Assembly (NCBI RefSeq): GCF_004353925.1
Contig: NZ_SMOK01000017.1
Location: 222,022 to 286,021, forward strand
Reading direction: 5' to 3'
DNA length: 64,000 bases
Origin: Pseudomonas sp. H9
GTDB lineage: Bacteria; Pseudomonadota; Gammaproteobacteria; Pseudomonadales; Pseudomonadaceae
Shown: piece by piece, positions 25,786 through 34,410 of the stretch
Numbering within the stretch: position 1 is the first letter of the stretch
How the letters are laid out: every line of letters starts with the position of its first letter
Translations under genes and position numbers: made by a program
The notes under the pieces: generated by a model
Databases searched by the model: none
What the model saw: only the letters and a program-made list of their open reading frames with translations
Told to the model about the DNA's origin: nothing

Positions 25786-28284
25786 CTAAACCAATCCATC
25801 AAACCGCCCACTATTGCGAGCGGCCAACAGTACCTTCTTTTTACGCCAGGCATTGCTGGGTGTCCACACCACTCTGAGTGAAGGCTCAGGTGGTCGGTTT
25901 ACTGCCAAGCTGTCAAGAAACCAATTAAACTGACTTTGCTGATAACCGTCCAATATGGTGTTAATACGCTCCAGACTCGCCATCGCGCTGACCTTACTGC
26001 CATTGGGCGAGCAGTGCTCGAGCACCTCAATGAATTGCCTCCAGCTTCGTATCTCTGAAAGAATTATTACAAGTGCCGTCTCTTGCCGCTCATTGAAACT
26101 CTCGACAAACCCTTCCGTGAGCACGTAGACCATAGGTCCAACCGTTTCAGGTGGAAGCAAGCTCAAAGGCACAACCTGGTTCTGAACCATCATGAATTTT
26201 TGCGACTCGTGACTTATCAGAAAGTCGGCCAAATTTTGCGCCTCAAACTTCGATGCTTGACGCATCCTCCACCAATCAAGCATTTTCGAAGCGCTATTAT
26301 TAAACGCTTCCCGAGCTACTTTCATGGGTGAGGTTGCGACCTGATAAAGACCGACAGACAGGTATTTAAAAGCCTGATCCGTCACCCCTAGTAAGTGCCG
26401 GTAGTCCACGTCCGCCAGGGCTTTGCAAAACAGTAAAGTCAGTTTACCTATCTGCTCGATATCCACCACCGTACCAAACCCACCACCGGCACCAGGGCCC
26501 AAAACTACAGAGCCTTTACAGTTTAATGCTAATCGATCTTTCGAAATACTAAGACCAAACTCCCCACTCCCTCCAACTCCAACTGCCGCATTCCCCTCCA
26601 CACTGATTTTCGCCAACTCAACCCAACTGCTGGCGGCATTAGCCTGCCCCACTACCGCCTTCCCCATCCCTTGATTGTCCGGCTCTACCCATTCAAACGC
26701 TCCACTCAGCACACCACCGGCTTGCGCTCCGGCAAACGCATCGCCCTTGACACCGATGTTGCCACTGCGACCGACTTCCATGCGCGGTGTACTCAACAAC
26801 GCAGTCGCACCCGCCGGGGTTTCGCTGGGCTTGAACTGGGTTTTAACCCCCGCTTCTCCCTGCACCTTGGCACCGACAAAACACGACAGTTCCAGTTTGC
26901 CGCTCAGGCGGAACACGCCCATGGGGTGCAGCACTTCCTTACCCAGGGCATTGCGGTAGGACATGTTTGCGATATAGCCGCCCTGGCTCGGAAAGTACCG
27001 ACTGAACGACGCCGAGCCCTCCGCCAGCGAGAACGCGGCGCTGCCTTTGACGCCCACGTCGATGTTGCCTTCCTTGGGGTTCCAGTTGTTCACGCCAGCA
27101 CTGGCGCTGGCAGCAAAGCGCAGGGCGTGCGCTTCTGCCGAGACCGCGTAGCGCGCGGCATCGCTCTGGTTGGTGGTCCAGGCCACTTCTTGATGCAAAC
27201 TGTTGAGCAGGTTGTCTTCCTGGCTGCTCCAGCTGCTGAGTTTAAGTTCCAGGTTGCCCAGGGGGCCGGCTTTTCGCCCTTCGCCGATACCCACTTTGAT
27301 GTCGTTGATCAGGTCTTTGGCCAGCTGCTTGTTGAAGGGTTTACCTGCCATGGCGCGTGTTGCGACGCGGACCTTCCAGGAAGTGGTCTCGCGGTACGCA
27401 ACCGGGATGTAGTGACGGCGACTGGGGTCGCTGAACAGGATGATCTCTACCACCTCAATACCCGACCGAGCTTGCCTGCCCTGCTGCCGTTCAACGCTGC
27501 GCCCTTTACCATGTTTCAGGTCGGGGGCCGCGCTGTTGGCCAGTGTGGCGCTGTCTGCGGGTTCGGCGCTTCGCTGGGCCGCCAGTTGCGCGCGCAGTTG
27601 GCCGATTTCAGCGTCCAGTGCGGCGATCTTTTTTTGCTGCAAGGACTTCCAGTTGTTTTCGAACTGCATGGTGCCAACAAAACTGGGGTTGTAGCGCTGA
27701 TACCAGTCGCGCGCCTGTTGCAAGGTTGCCAGTTGCCCTTGAAGGTCTTTATCGGAAGTCAGCGGCGCTGCTTGAGTGGCTTGCGGCTGCGGTTCACGCT
27801 TCAACAAGCCAGCCTCTTCGGCCTTGGCTGACCAGGCCTCTTTGATGCAGCGGGCGCAAGCACAACTGGCTTCGGGATTCTGCTGCTTGTTGCATTGGGT
27901 GATCGGCAACGCGTTGGCCAGATTCTGATGCAGTTCATCCATCAGCTTTTGCACCCGGCTGACTTCCTGCTTCAGGGCCTTGGACTGTTGTTCGGTCAAT
28001 ACATAGAAGTGCGGTTCTCCGGTGATATGGGCAATGTCGACCAGTTCTTCGTTGCATTCGGACTGCCCTTTGGGGACTGTCCAACTGGTGTCATGCGCAT
28101 GCATCGGCGGTGGTAGCTCGGGCGCTGGTGTGGCGCCGGGCAGCTGCAACACCCAACCGGGTTGGATCTGATCGGGATGGTTGATGATCGGGTTGAGGGC
28201 CTTAAGCTCGGAGACCTTCGTGCCATGTTGTTGAGCAATTTGCCCGAGGGTGTCGCCGTATTTAACCGTGTAGGTGCTGCTCAT
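25786..28284 (-). CDS. LysM-domain T6SS effector, modular, uncharacterised C-terminus
   Basis: The 832-residue protein starts with a LysM domain (about residues 4-50: YTVKYGDTLGQIAQQHGTKV, ending PGWVLQLPG). A region with a four-cysteine cluster (C131, C141, C143, C146) and a predicted helical stretch (about 180-240) follow. Residues about 379-608 form a long Gly/Ala/Ser-rich beta-like block (GVKGSAAFSLAEGSASFSRY, GVKGDAFAGAQAGGVLSGAF, VEGNAAVGVGGSGEFGLSI). The last 220 residues are helical with no recognised catalytic motif. It is the fourth gene after hcp, vgrG and the DUF4123 adaptor, the position of a VgrG-delivered effector. Its 3' part (to about 26660) appears AT-richer than its 5' part. 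The toxin mechanism is unknown. Confidence 0.82.
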   Translation of the reverse strand: MSSTYTVKYGDTLGQIAQQHGTKVSELKALNPIINHPDQIQPGWVLQLPGATPAPELPPPMHAHDTSWTVPKGQSECNEELVDIAHITGEPHFYVLTEQQSKALKQEVSRVQKLMDELHQNLANALPITQCNKQQNPEASCACARCIKEAWSAKAEEAGLLKREPQPQATQAAPLTSDKDLQGQLATLQQARDWYQRYNPSFVGTMQFENNWKSLQQKKIAALDAEIGQLRAQLAAQRSAEPADSATLANSAAPDLKHGKGRSVERQQGRQARSGIEVVEIILFSDPSRRHYIPVAYRETTSWKVRVATRAMAGKPFNKQLAKDLINDIKVGIGEGRKAGPLGNLELKLSSWSSQEDNLLNSLHQEVAWTTNQSDAARYAVSAEAHALRFAASASAGVNNWNPKEGNIDVGVKGSAAFSLAEGSASFSRYFPSQGGYIANMSYRNALGKEVLHPMGVFRLSGKLELSCFVGAKVQGEAGVKTQFKPSETPAGATALLSTPRMEVGRSGNIGVKGDAFAGAQAGGVLSGAFEWVEPDNQGMGKAVVGQANAASSWVELAKISVEGNAAVGVGGSGEFGLSISKDRLALNCKGSVVLGPGAGGGFGTVVDIEQIGKLTLLFCKALADVDYRHLLGVTDQAFKYLSVGLYQVATSPMKVAREAFNNSASKMLDWWRMRQASKFEAQNLADFLISHESQKFMMVQNQVVPLSLLPPETVGPMVYVLTEGFVESFNERQETALVIILSEIRSWRQFIEVLEHCSPNGSKVSAMASLERINTILDGYQQSQFNWFLDSLAVNRPPEPSLRVVWTPSNAWRKKKVLLAARNSGRFDGLV

Positions 28285-28303
28285 TGTTCATCGTCCTTGT
28301 GAG

Positions 28304-29137
28304 TCAGAGGCGTTCAAGTTCGAGCAGCTTGTCGCCAAGCCCCAAGTCGTCACGGGCTAAAATTGCGGCAGCTGCAGCGAGGTTGCTGAAGCCTTCGCCC
28401 TGGCGCAGCGCCAGGCGCAACCAGCGCTCCTGTTCGGCGGGCTGCAGATACCCGGCTTTTTGCGCGGCCAGTAACTGTCGATAAACGAAAGCGGTCGGCT
28501 CGGACAACGGCAATACCGCTTGATAGTCCTGAGCAAAGCGCGCGGCCAGCACCTTCAAACGCTGCTGAGCGATCTGCTCCTGACGCTCGTGCCCCAGGTG
28601 CAACCAGCCTGGCGGTTGAGCCTCTGTCGCCAACAGGGGTTCAGGGTGCGCCTGTTGACGCCAGCCCAGCCCGTTGCGCCAGGCCATGGCGGTCATCGGC
28701 CCCATGAACTGCGCCAGCTCGCTTTCCTCAAGGCTGTTCAGCAACGGCTCAAGCCAGCGAGGGTCGAAAAAGCGCAGCATCTGCGCCGCTGCGTCATCGG
28801 TACTGACGGTGAGCAGGCTGCGCCAATGCTCAACCGCTTGCTCAAAGGCGTGCGCCTCCTTGAGGTAGGCCACACAGCCGGCATCGGCCTGCTCCAGCAG
28901 GTTGCCGGCATACATCGCCAGCGCATCCGGATATGGGCACAACAAAGCAAAGGGGCCCACGCTTTGCACAGCGTTGTAGGGGGTGTTGTCCAGCAGCGGA
29001 ACACAGCGCTCGACGCCGAAGCTGATGGCCTGCTCGATACGGGCCTGCATGTCTGGGTCAAAACTGGCATCGAGAATCACGCACATGATTCCGGGCCCCA
29101 CAGGGGTTTGAAACGGCGATGTGATGGGCTGAATCAT
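28304..29137 (-). CDS. DUF4123 T6SS effector adaptor/chaperone
   Basis: The 277-residue protein has the DUF4123 pattern: ILDASFDPDMQARIEQA, VGPFALLCPYPDALAMYAG, and the core EHWRSLLTVSTDDAAAQMLR followed by FFDPRWLEPLL. DUF4123 proteins (Tap/TEC) load effectors onto a specific VgrG. The frame extends to a TTG at 29167, but the ATG at 29137 overlaps the vgrG stop as ATGA and is the likely start. Being encoded between vgrG and the LysM protein, it most probably loads that effector. Confidence 0.88.
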   Translation of the reverse strand: MIQPITSPFQTPVGPGIMCVILDASFDPDMQARIEQAISFGVERCVPLLDNTPYNAVQSVGPFALLCPYPDALAMYAGNLLEQADAGCVAYLKEAHAFEQAVEHWRSLLTVSTDDAAAQMLRFFDPRWLEPLLNSLEESELAQFMGPMTAMAWRNGLGWRQQAHPEPLLATEAQPPGWLHLGHERQEQIAQQRLKVLAARFAQDYQAVLPLSEPTAFVYRQLLAAQKAGYLQPAEQERWLRLALRQGEGFSNLAAAAAILARDDLGLGDKLLELERL

Positions 29138-31188
29138 GCTGCTGTACCTGGCGAGTGGATCGGGCAAATTCCGGAGGCATCAAGCTTGCAACCCGGGCTG
29201 GGCAGCAGTACGCCAGCCAGCGATTGCTGGTGATAAAGCGCCAGGGCGGGAGGCGGCAGCGCGACAGCGGCCCGCAGCCCGTCAAGCAGCCCAGGCAATA
29301 CTGAAGCAGCAGCGCATCCCGTGGCGGGCACACCACCGAGTTGAATGTCGGTACTGCTGAAAATGCCGCCGGGGCCGATGACGATGTGCTGACCGCCGCC
29401 CTTCAAGGTGATGCTGGCCCCGGCGTCGAGAATCAAGTGGGCACCGGCTTTGAAGTGGACTTGCTGACCCGCTTCAGCCGCCAGTGTTTGCCCGATCCGG
29501 GTGTGGCTGCTGTTGGCGACTTGCAGGTAGTCGTTGGCCTTGAGTTCGACCTTGCGGTCGGCGGTCACCGTGCGTTGGTCTTCGGCTTCAAGCACCGCAA
29601 TGCTGTTGCCCTTGATGGTTTCATGGCGCTCGTTGCCCACCTGCAGGCGGCTGTCGTGTTCGATGTTTTGTTCCAGATCGCGCTGGGCGCGCAGGTAGAT
29701 CAGCTCCTGGCCGCTACGGTCTTCAATCGACAGTTCGTTGTAACCGCTGCTGTCGGGCGTACTGCGGCTGCGCAGTACGGTCTTGGTTTTGTTGGCGGGC
29801 AGCGGATAAGGCGGCGCTGTGCGGATGTTCGACACGCAACCGGTAATCAGCGGCTGGTCGGGGTTGCCCTCCAGAAACGTCACCAGCACTTCCATACCGA
29901 TGCGCGGCACGGTGACTGCCCCGAAACCCGCACCCGCCCAGCTGGACGCGACCCGCAGCCAGCAGCTGCTGTTGTCGCTGTTCAGTTCGGCGCGGTCCCA
30001 GTGGAATTCGACTTTGACCCGACCGTGCTCATCGCAATAGATTTCTTCGCCTTCAGGCCCGGTGACGCGGGCGGTCTGGCTGACCAACAGTGCCTCACGG
30101 CTGACCAGCGGCGGCCGGTAGAACACGTCCCAGGGAATGGCGCTGAAACTGTTGCGGTAGCCTTGGTTGAAGCCGTCTGCGGCTTGCCCAACGCTGCTGG
30201 CCGCTTCCTCAAACACCTGCGGCTGCTTGCCTTCGTGGCTCACGTTGAGCAGTAACCACAGGTCGTTGCAGGCTTTGCGCGGGTGCTCGGTGAGGCCGAA
30301 AAAGTGACCACTGCGCAGCGCGGGTTGATCGCTTTCACCTTCGGCCAGCTGGTAGTCGATCCGGTGGCGTTCCAGGGCCTGGCGGACCAGCTGCTTGCTG
30401 CGCTCTTCGCTGTCGAAGGGCATTGGGTAGCGGTAGTCTTCAAGGGCGGGGATGAAGTCGACGCGCTGGCGGCTTTCGAGCAAGCGGCTCGGGCGTTTGA
30501 GATCATAGTCGCGGTGAGTGACGCGGCTGGTGCGGGTGCTGAAGCGCTGGCTGAACTGGCTGATTACCGGATGATCGGCGACCATGCCAGCACCTTGTCG
30601 ATAAGGTGTTTCCGCCAGTTTGGGGAAGAAGCTCTGATGGTCGGTGAACACCAGGTGGTGGCCATCGGCGCTGTGCTGGTGGTGCCAGGCGATGCCTTCT
30701 TCACTGCATAGGCGCTGGATGAAACTGAAGTCGGAGGCATCACCGTACTGCGTGCAGTAGTCGCGTTCCGGGCTGGGGCTGACGTGGAAGGTAAAGGCAT
30801 CGGCCTGAATGCCATGTTCCTGCAGCACCTGGGTAATGATCTGCGGCACGGTCATGTGCTGGAAAATTCGCTGGTTGTGGCTGAACTGCAGGTAATGCAG
30901 GGCCGGGACCAGAGTGATTTGATAGCGGGTCAGGCGCCTGCCGGGCTCACCGACCTGGGCGTTTTCGATCCGACCGTGGAGGCCTTCGCCGTTGAGGCCG
31001 AATTGCAGGAACGCGGGTTGGCCGAGCAGGCTTTCGATGGCGAAGTCAGGGTGTTCGCTGACCAGTTCCACCTGAATCGCGTACAGGGCGCTGATGGCTT
31101 CCGTGCCGTGGAAGGCGAGGACCTTGAAGTCGTTGCGAACACCGGGGATCAGAAATGCAAACTGCACGCTATTGGCTGACGCAAACAT
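29134..31188 (-). CDS. vgrG: T6SS spike protein VgrG
   Basis: The 684-residue protein has the gp27-like head (FKVLAFHGTEAISALYAIQV, YCTQYGDASDFSFIQRLCSE, EEGIAWHHQHSADGHHLVF), the OB-fold/gp5 region (DEHGRVKVEFHWDR, SSCWLRVASSWAGAGFGAV, PRIGMEVLVTFLEGNPDQPL) and a DUF2345-type beta-helix. After the beta-helix a tail of about 60 residues ends with a Cys pair (CKLDASGICPIH), with no enzymatic domain. The tail may be where the adaptor/effector docks. It follows hcp by 93 bases. Confidence 0.95.
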   Translation of the reverse strand: MFASANSVQFAFLIPGVRNDFKVLAFHGTEAISALYAIQVELVSEHPDFAIESLLGQPAFLQFGLNGEGLHGRIENAQVGEPGRRLTRYQITLVPALHYLQFSHNQRIFQHMTVPQIITQVLQEHGIQADAFTFHVSPSPERDYCTQYGDASDFSFIQRLCSEEGIAWHHQHSADGHHLVFTDHQSFFPKLAETPYRQGAGMVADHPVISQFSQRFSTRTSRVTHRDYDLKRPSRLLESRQRVDFIPALEDYRYPMPFDSEERSKQLVRQALERHRIDYQLAEGESDQPALRSGHFFGLTEHPRKACNDLWLLLNVSHEGKQPQVFEEAASSVGQAADGFNQGYRNSFSAIPWDVFYRPPLVSREALLVSQTARVTGPEGEEIYCDEHGRVKVEFHWDRAELNSDNSSCWLRVASSWAGAGFGAVTVPRIGMEVLVTFLEGNPDQPLITGCVSNIRTAPPYPLPANKTKTVLRSRSTPDSSGYNELSIEDRSGQELIYLRAQRDLEQNIEHDSRLQVGNERHETIKGNSIAVLEAEDQRTVTADRKVELKANDYLQVANSSHTRIGQTLAAEAGQQVHFKAGAHLILDAGASITLKGGGQHIVIGPGGIFSSTDIQLGGVPATGCAAASVLPGLLDGLRAAVALPPPALALYHQQSLAGVLLPSPGCKLDASGICPIHSPGTAA

Positions 31189-31281
31189 AGGCTCATCCTT
31201 AAGGTACGGCGCTCAGAAAGGCGCATCAGAAGTGATGAGCACCGCATGGCCGAAACCATGCGGTGCGTTGGTCAGGAGGCC

Positions 31282-31800
31282 TTAGCCAGCGACCGGAGTA
31301 CGCCAGTCATCGGAACCGGAAGTGCCGGAGACTTCGTGGGTCCAGGTGATTTTGCGGTAGGTGAAATGCACGTCTTCCAAGTGGGTGAAGTGCGAGTTTG
31401 CCGGGTCCTGGCAGTTGTGCATGTAGTCCTTGATGTCGACGATGATCGCGTCTTCAAGGGTGGTGGTGTAGTAATGTTCCTGGGTGCCGGCAGCCGAGGT
31501 GCGGTACCACTTGATTTCGATTTTGGTCAGACGCTCACCGGACGTCAGGGCCGCCAGCAGCAGCGGCGATGCCTTGTCGAAGACTTTGGTGATGACCACA
31601 GGCTTGTGTACACGCTGACCGGTCGGTTGGCCGGACTGCGGGTCACGCGGAATGATCACTTCGTGCTGGAAGCCCTGAACCATGACCTGGTCTTCGTGAC
31701 CTTCCTGGTAGGTGTTGCCAACCGAATCGGCGGTGAACGCGCCTGCAGTGATCAAGCCTTGTTTGGTGCCGGTAACGGACATATAAGCGGGGGTAGCCAT
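31282..31800 (-). CDS. hcp: T6SS tube protein Hcp
   Basis: The 172-residue Hcp has the family segments MATPAYMSVTGTKQGLITAG, HEVIIPRDPQSGQPTGQRVH, KPVVITKVFDKASPLLLAAL, SGERLTKIEIKWYR and FTHLEDVHFTYRKITWTHE. It forms the hexameric inner tube and is the first gene of the hcp-vgrG-adaptor-effector operon. Its upstream region holds three unusual palindromes. Confidence 0.96.
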   Translation of the reverse strand: MATPAYMSVTGTKQGLITAGAFTADSVGNTYQEGHEDQVMVQGFQHEVIIPRDPQSGQPTGQRVHKPVVITKVFDKASPLLLAALTSGERLTKIEIKWYRTSAAGTQEHYYTTTLEDAIIVDIKDYMHNCQDPANSHFTHLEDVHFTYRKITWTHEVSGTSGSDDWRTPVAG

Positions 31801-31969
31801 GAAAACTCCTTGATGAAATTACAGATACCCGGCAGGTAAAAATTACCCGGTGGGTGCCTGTACCCTTATCAAGGGTCATGCCATAAATGGCCTAAGCCTT
31901 ATAAACCGTGGCCTGCAGCGGTTCCATGGGAAATTGCAGCCAGGCTCCGCAGGAAAATCAGGTGAAATG

Positions 31970-32093
31970 TGCGCAACTTCTTGCGCAACGCTGTGCAAGA
32001 AGTTGCGCACCCATCTGTACAGAACGAAATACAAGGCTTACAGCTACGTGTGCACAGGGTTATCCACTTTTTGAGTGCGCAAGAAGTTGCGCA
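31970..32093. promoter_or_regulatory. Three TGCGCAA-N4-TTGCGCA palindromes upstream of hcp
   Basis: Copies lie at 31970-31987 (spacer CTTC), 31992-32009 (spacer GAAG, one mismatch in the left arm) and 32076-32093 (spacer GAAG). Their starts are 22 and 84 bp apart, close to whole helical turns, which fits cooperative binding of a dimeric regulator. The first two are reverse complements of each other and could also form an 18-bp hairpin with a four-base loop. They lie about 170-290 bases upstream of the hcp start codon. The regulator is not identified. Confidence 0.55.
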
Positions 32094-32109
32094 GTGCGTT
32101 GATTGCCGG

Positions 32110-32178
32110 TAGGAGCGGGCTTGCCCCGCGATTGCGGTGCGACTGAAAAACCGCAATCGCGGGGCAAGCCCGCTCCTA
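32110..32178. repeat. REP doublet (inverted pair) between hcp and glgB
   Basis: Two copies of TAGGAGCGGGCTTGCCCCGC lie head-to-head around a short GC-rich stem. This is the P. putida-type REP organisation. It lies just downstream of glgB on the minus strand. Confidence 0.9.
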
Positions 32179-32199
32179 CACTGCAAAACCAACCCGCGT

Positions 32200-34410
32200 T
32201 TACTGCGGCCGCAGTATCAATACCCCCAACGGTGGCAGATTCAGCGCCAGCGACAACGGTTGCCCATGACTGGCCACCACTTCGCTGGCCACCTCTCCAA
32301 GGTTGCCGTAGTTAGACCCGGCATAGCCCTCGGCATCACTGTTAAGCACCTCCACCCAACGTTCGCCAAACGGCACACCAATGCGATATCCACGCCGCGG
32401 CACCGGGGTGAAGTTAGCCACCACCAATAGCGGCTCGCCGCTGGTACTCCAGCGCAGCCAGGCATATACGCTGTTGTGTGCATCGTCACCGATCAGCCAC
32501 TGGAACCCTTGAGGCTGGCAGTCCTGTTCGTGCAGCGCACGCTCTTGGCGATACAACCGGTTCAGGTCGCCAACCAGGCGCTGTACACCGAGGTGCTCGG
32601 GATATTTGAGCAAGTACCAGTCCAGCTCACTGTCGTGGTTCCATTCACGCCATTGGCCAAATTCGCAGCCCATGAACAGCAGCTTCTTGCCCGGATGGGC
32701 CCACATAAAAGTCAGGTAGGCGCGCAGGTTGGCGAATTTCTGCCAGCGGTCGCCGGGCATTTTGTCGATCAGTGAGTGCTTGCCGTGCACCACTTCATCG
32801 TGAGAAATCGGCAGGATGAAATGCTCGGAGTAGGCATAGATCAGGCCGAAGCTCATTTCGTTGTGGTGGTAGGTGCGGTGGATGGGGTCGTTCTGAATGT
32901 AGTGCAAGGTGTCGTGCATCCAGCCCATGTTCCACTTGTAGTTAAAGCCAAGGCCACCCTGCTGGGTCGGCTGGCTGACGCCGGGCCAGGCGGTGGACTC
33001 TTCGGCAATGACCAGGGCACCGGGCGCTTCCAGAGCGACGACGTCGTTGAGGTGACGCAGAAAGTCGATGGCTTCCAGGTTCTCGCGCCCACCATGCCGG
33101 TTAGGCACCCACTCCCCCGCCTTGCGCGAATAATCCCGGTAAAGCATGGAGGCCACCGCATCGACACGCAGGCCGTCAATGTGAAAGTGCTTGAGCCAGT
33201 GCAAGGCCGAGGCCAGCATGAAACCGTGGACTTCGGTGCGGCCGAGGTTGTAGATCAGGGTGTCCCAGTCCTGATGGAAGCCCTCCAGCGGGTTTTCATA
33301 TTCATACAGCGCGGTGCCGTCAAAGCGCGCCAGACCATGGCTGTCGGTGGGAAAGTGCGCGGGCACCCAGTCGAGGATGACGCCAATCTGCGCCTGGTGG
33401 CAGGCATCGACAAACGCCGCAAAGTCTTCGGCCGAGCCGTAACGTGCCGTCGGTGCGAATAACGACAGTGGCTGATAGCCCCACGAACCGCCGAAGGGAT
33501 GTTCCATGATCGGCATCAGTTCGATATGGGTAAAGCCCAGTTGCTGAACATAAGGCACCAGGCGGTCTGCCAGTTCGCGCCAGTTGTAGAAGCGCGCTAC
33601 TTCGCCGGTGTCATCCAGTTCGCACTGCCAGGACCCAGCATGCAATTCGTAGATCGACAACGGCGCGTGATGCGCATGACGCTCGCCACGCGTGTGCATC
33701 CAGTGCTGGTCCTGCCAGGTGTGCGCCAGTGGGCCGGCCACTTTTGATGCGGTACTCGGTGGCAGTTCAGTCGCCCGGGCCAACGGGTCGGCTTTGAGCG
33801 GCAAGATGCCATCGCGACCCAACACTTCGTACTTGTACGCATCGCCGGCCTGCAAGCGCGGCACGAACAGCTCCCACACCCCTGAAGCGTGGCGCAAGCG
33901 CATGGGGTGACGGCGGCCGTCCCAGTTGTTGAAGTCGCCGACCACCGACACCCGCCTGGCGTTCGGTGCCCACACCGAAAAACGCACACCACTGACACCG
34001 TCTACTTCGAGCACCTGCGCCCCCATGCTGGACGACAGGTCGCGGTGATTGCCCTCGCCAAACAGGTAGAGGTCCATGTCACCCAGTAATGGCCCGAAGC
34101 TGTAAGGGTCTTCAGTGACCTGCTCACCATTGGCCCACTGGATGCGCAGGCGGTAAGGCTGCTGCTCATTGAGGTGGGCGATGAACACGCCGGGTACCGG
34201 CTGTTGCTCCAGCTCGCCCAGCAGTTGCCCATCGTCTCGGGCAACGGCCTGCACACTCAAGGCGTTGGGCAGATAGGCGCGGACAAACTGGCCGCCCGCA
34301 CCATCAGGGTGCGGGCCAAGCACAGCGAACGGATCAGCATGCTCGGCCCTGACCAGGGCGTCGATGTCACGTTGATCCAGCCCGCCTTCCTCGCGCTTGC
34401 GTTGTTTCAT
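32200..34410 (-). CDS. glgB: 1,4-alpha-glucan branching enzyme GlgB
   Basis: The 736-residue GH13 enzyme has an N-terminal region and a CBM48 domain ([20 protein letters not shown] and NWDGRRHPM). The catalytic barrel shows the nucleophile in [12 protein letters not shown], the acid Glu in [13 protein letters not shown] and the third acid in [12 protein letters not shown]. It introduces alpha-1,6 branches into the glucan made by GlgE. Its ATG follows the treS stop directly (TGAATG), so it is translationally coupled as the last gene of glgE-treS-glgB. Confidence 0.96.
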   Translation of the reverse strand: MKQRKREEGGLDQRDIDALVRAEHADPFAVLGPHPDGAGGQFVRAYLPNALSVQAVARDDGQLLGELEQQPVPGVFIAHLNEQQPYRLRIQWANGEQVTEDPYSFGPLLGDMDLYLFGEGNHRDLSSSMGAQVLEVDGVSGVRFSVWAPNARRVSVVGDFNNWDGRRHPMRLRHASGVWELFVPRLQAGDAYKYEVLGRDGILPLKADPLARATELPPSTASKVAGPLAHTWQDQHWMHTRGERHAHHAPLSIYELHAGSWQCELDDTGEVARFYNWRELADRLVPYVQQLGFTHIELMPIMEHPFGGSWGYQPLSLFAPTARYGSAEDFAAFVDACHQAQIGVILDWVPAHFPTDSHGLARFDGTALYEYENPLEGFHQDWDTLIYNLGRTEVHGFMLASALHWLKHFHIDGLRVDAVASMLYRDYSRKAGEWVPNRHGGRENLEAIDFLRHLNDVVALEAPGALVIAEESTAWPGVSQPTQQGGLGFNYKWNMGWMHDTLHYIQNDPIHRTYHHNEMSFGLIYAYSEHFILPISHDEVVHGKHSLIDKMPGDRWQKFANLRAYLTFMWAHPGKKLLFMGCEFGQWREWNHDSELDWYLLKYPEHLGVQRLVGDLNRLYRQERALHEQDCQPQGFQWLIGDDAHNSVYAWLRWSTSGEPLLVVANFTPVPRRGYRIGVPFGERWVEVLNSDAEGYAGSNYGNLGEVASEVVASHGQPLSLALNLPPLGVLILRPQ

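Noticed and set aside
25786..28284. Reading the LysM protein as a peptidoglycan hydrolase
   Set aside because: LysM binds the cell wall, but no NlpC/P60, amidase, lysozyme or transglycosylase motif is visible in the remaining 780 residues.
32060..32070. DnaA-box-like TTATCCACT
   Set aside because: A single near-match with no cluster, no AT-rich unwinding element and no dnaA/dnaN nearby does not indicate an origin.
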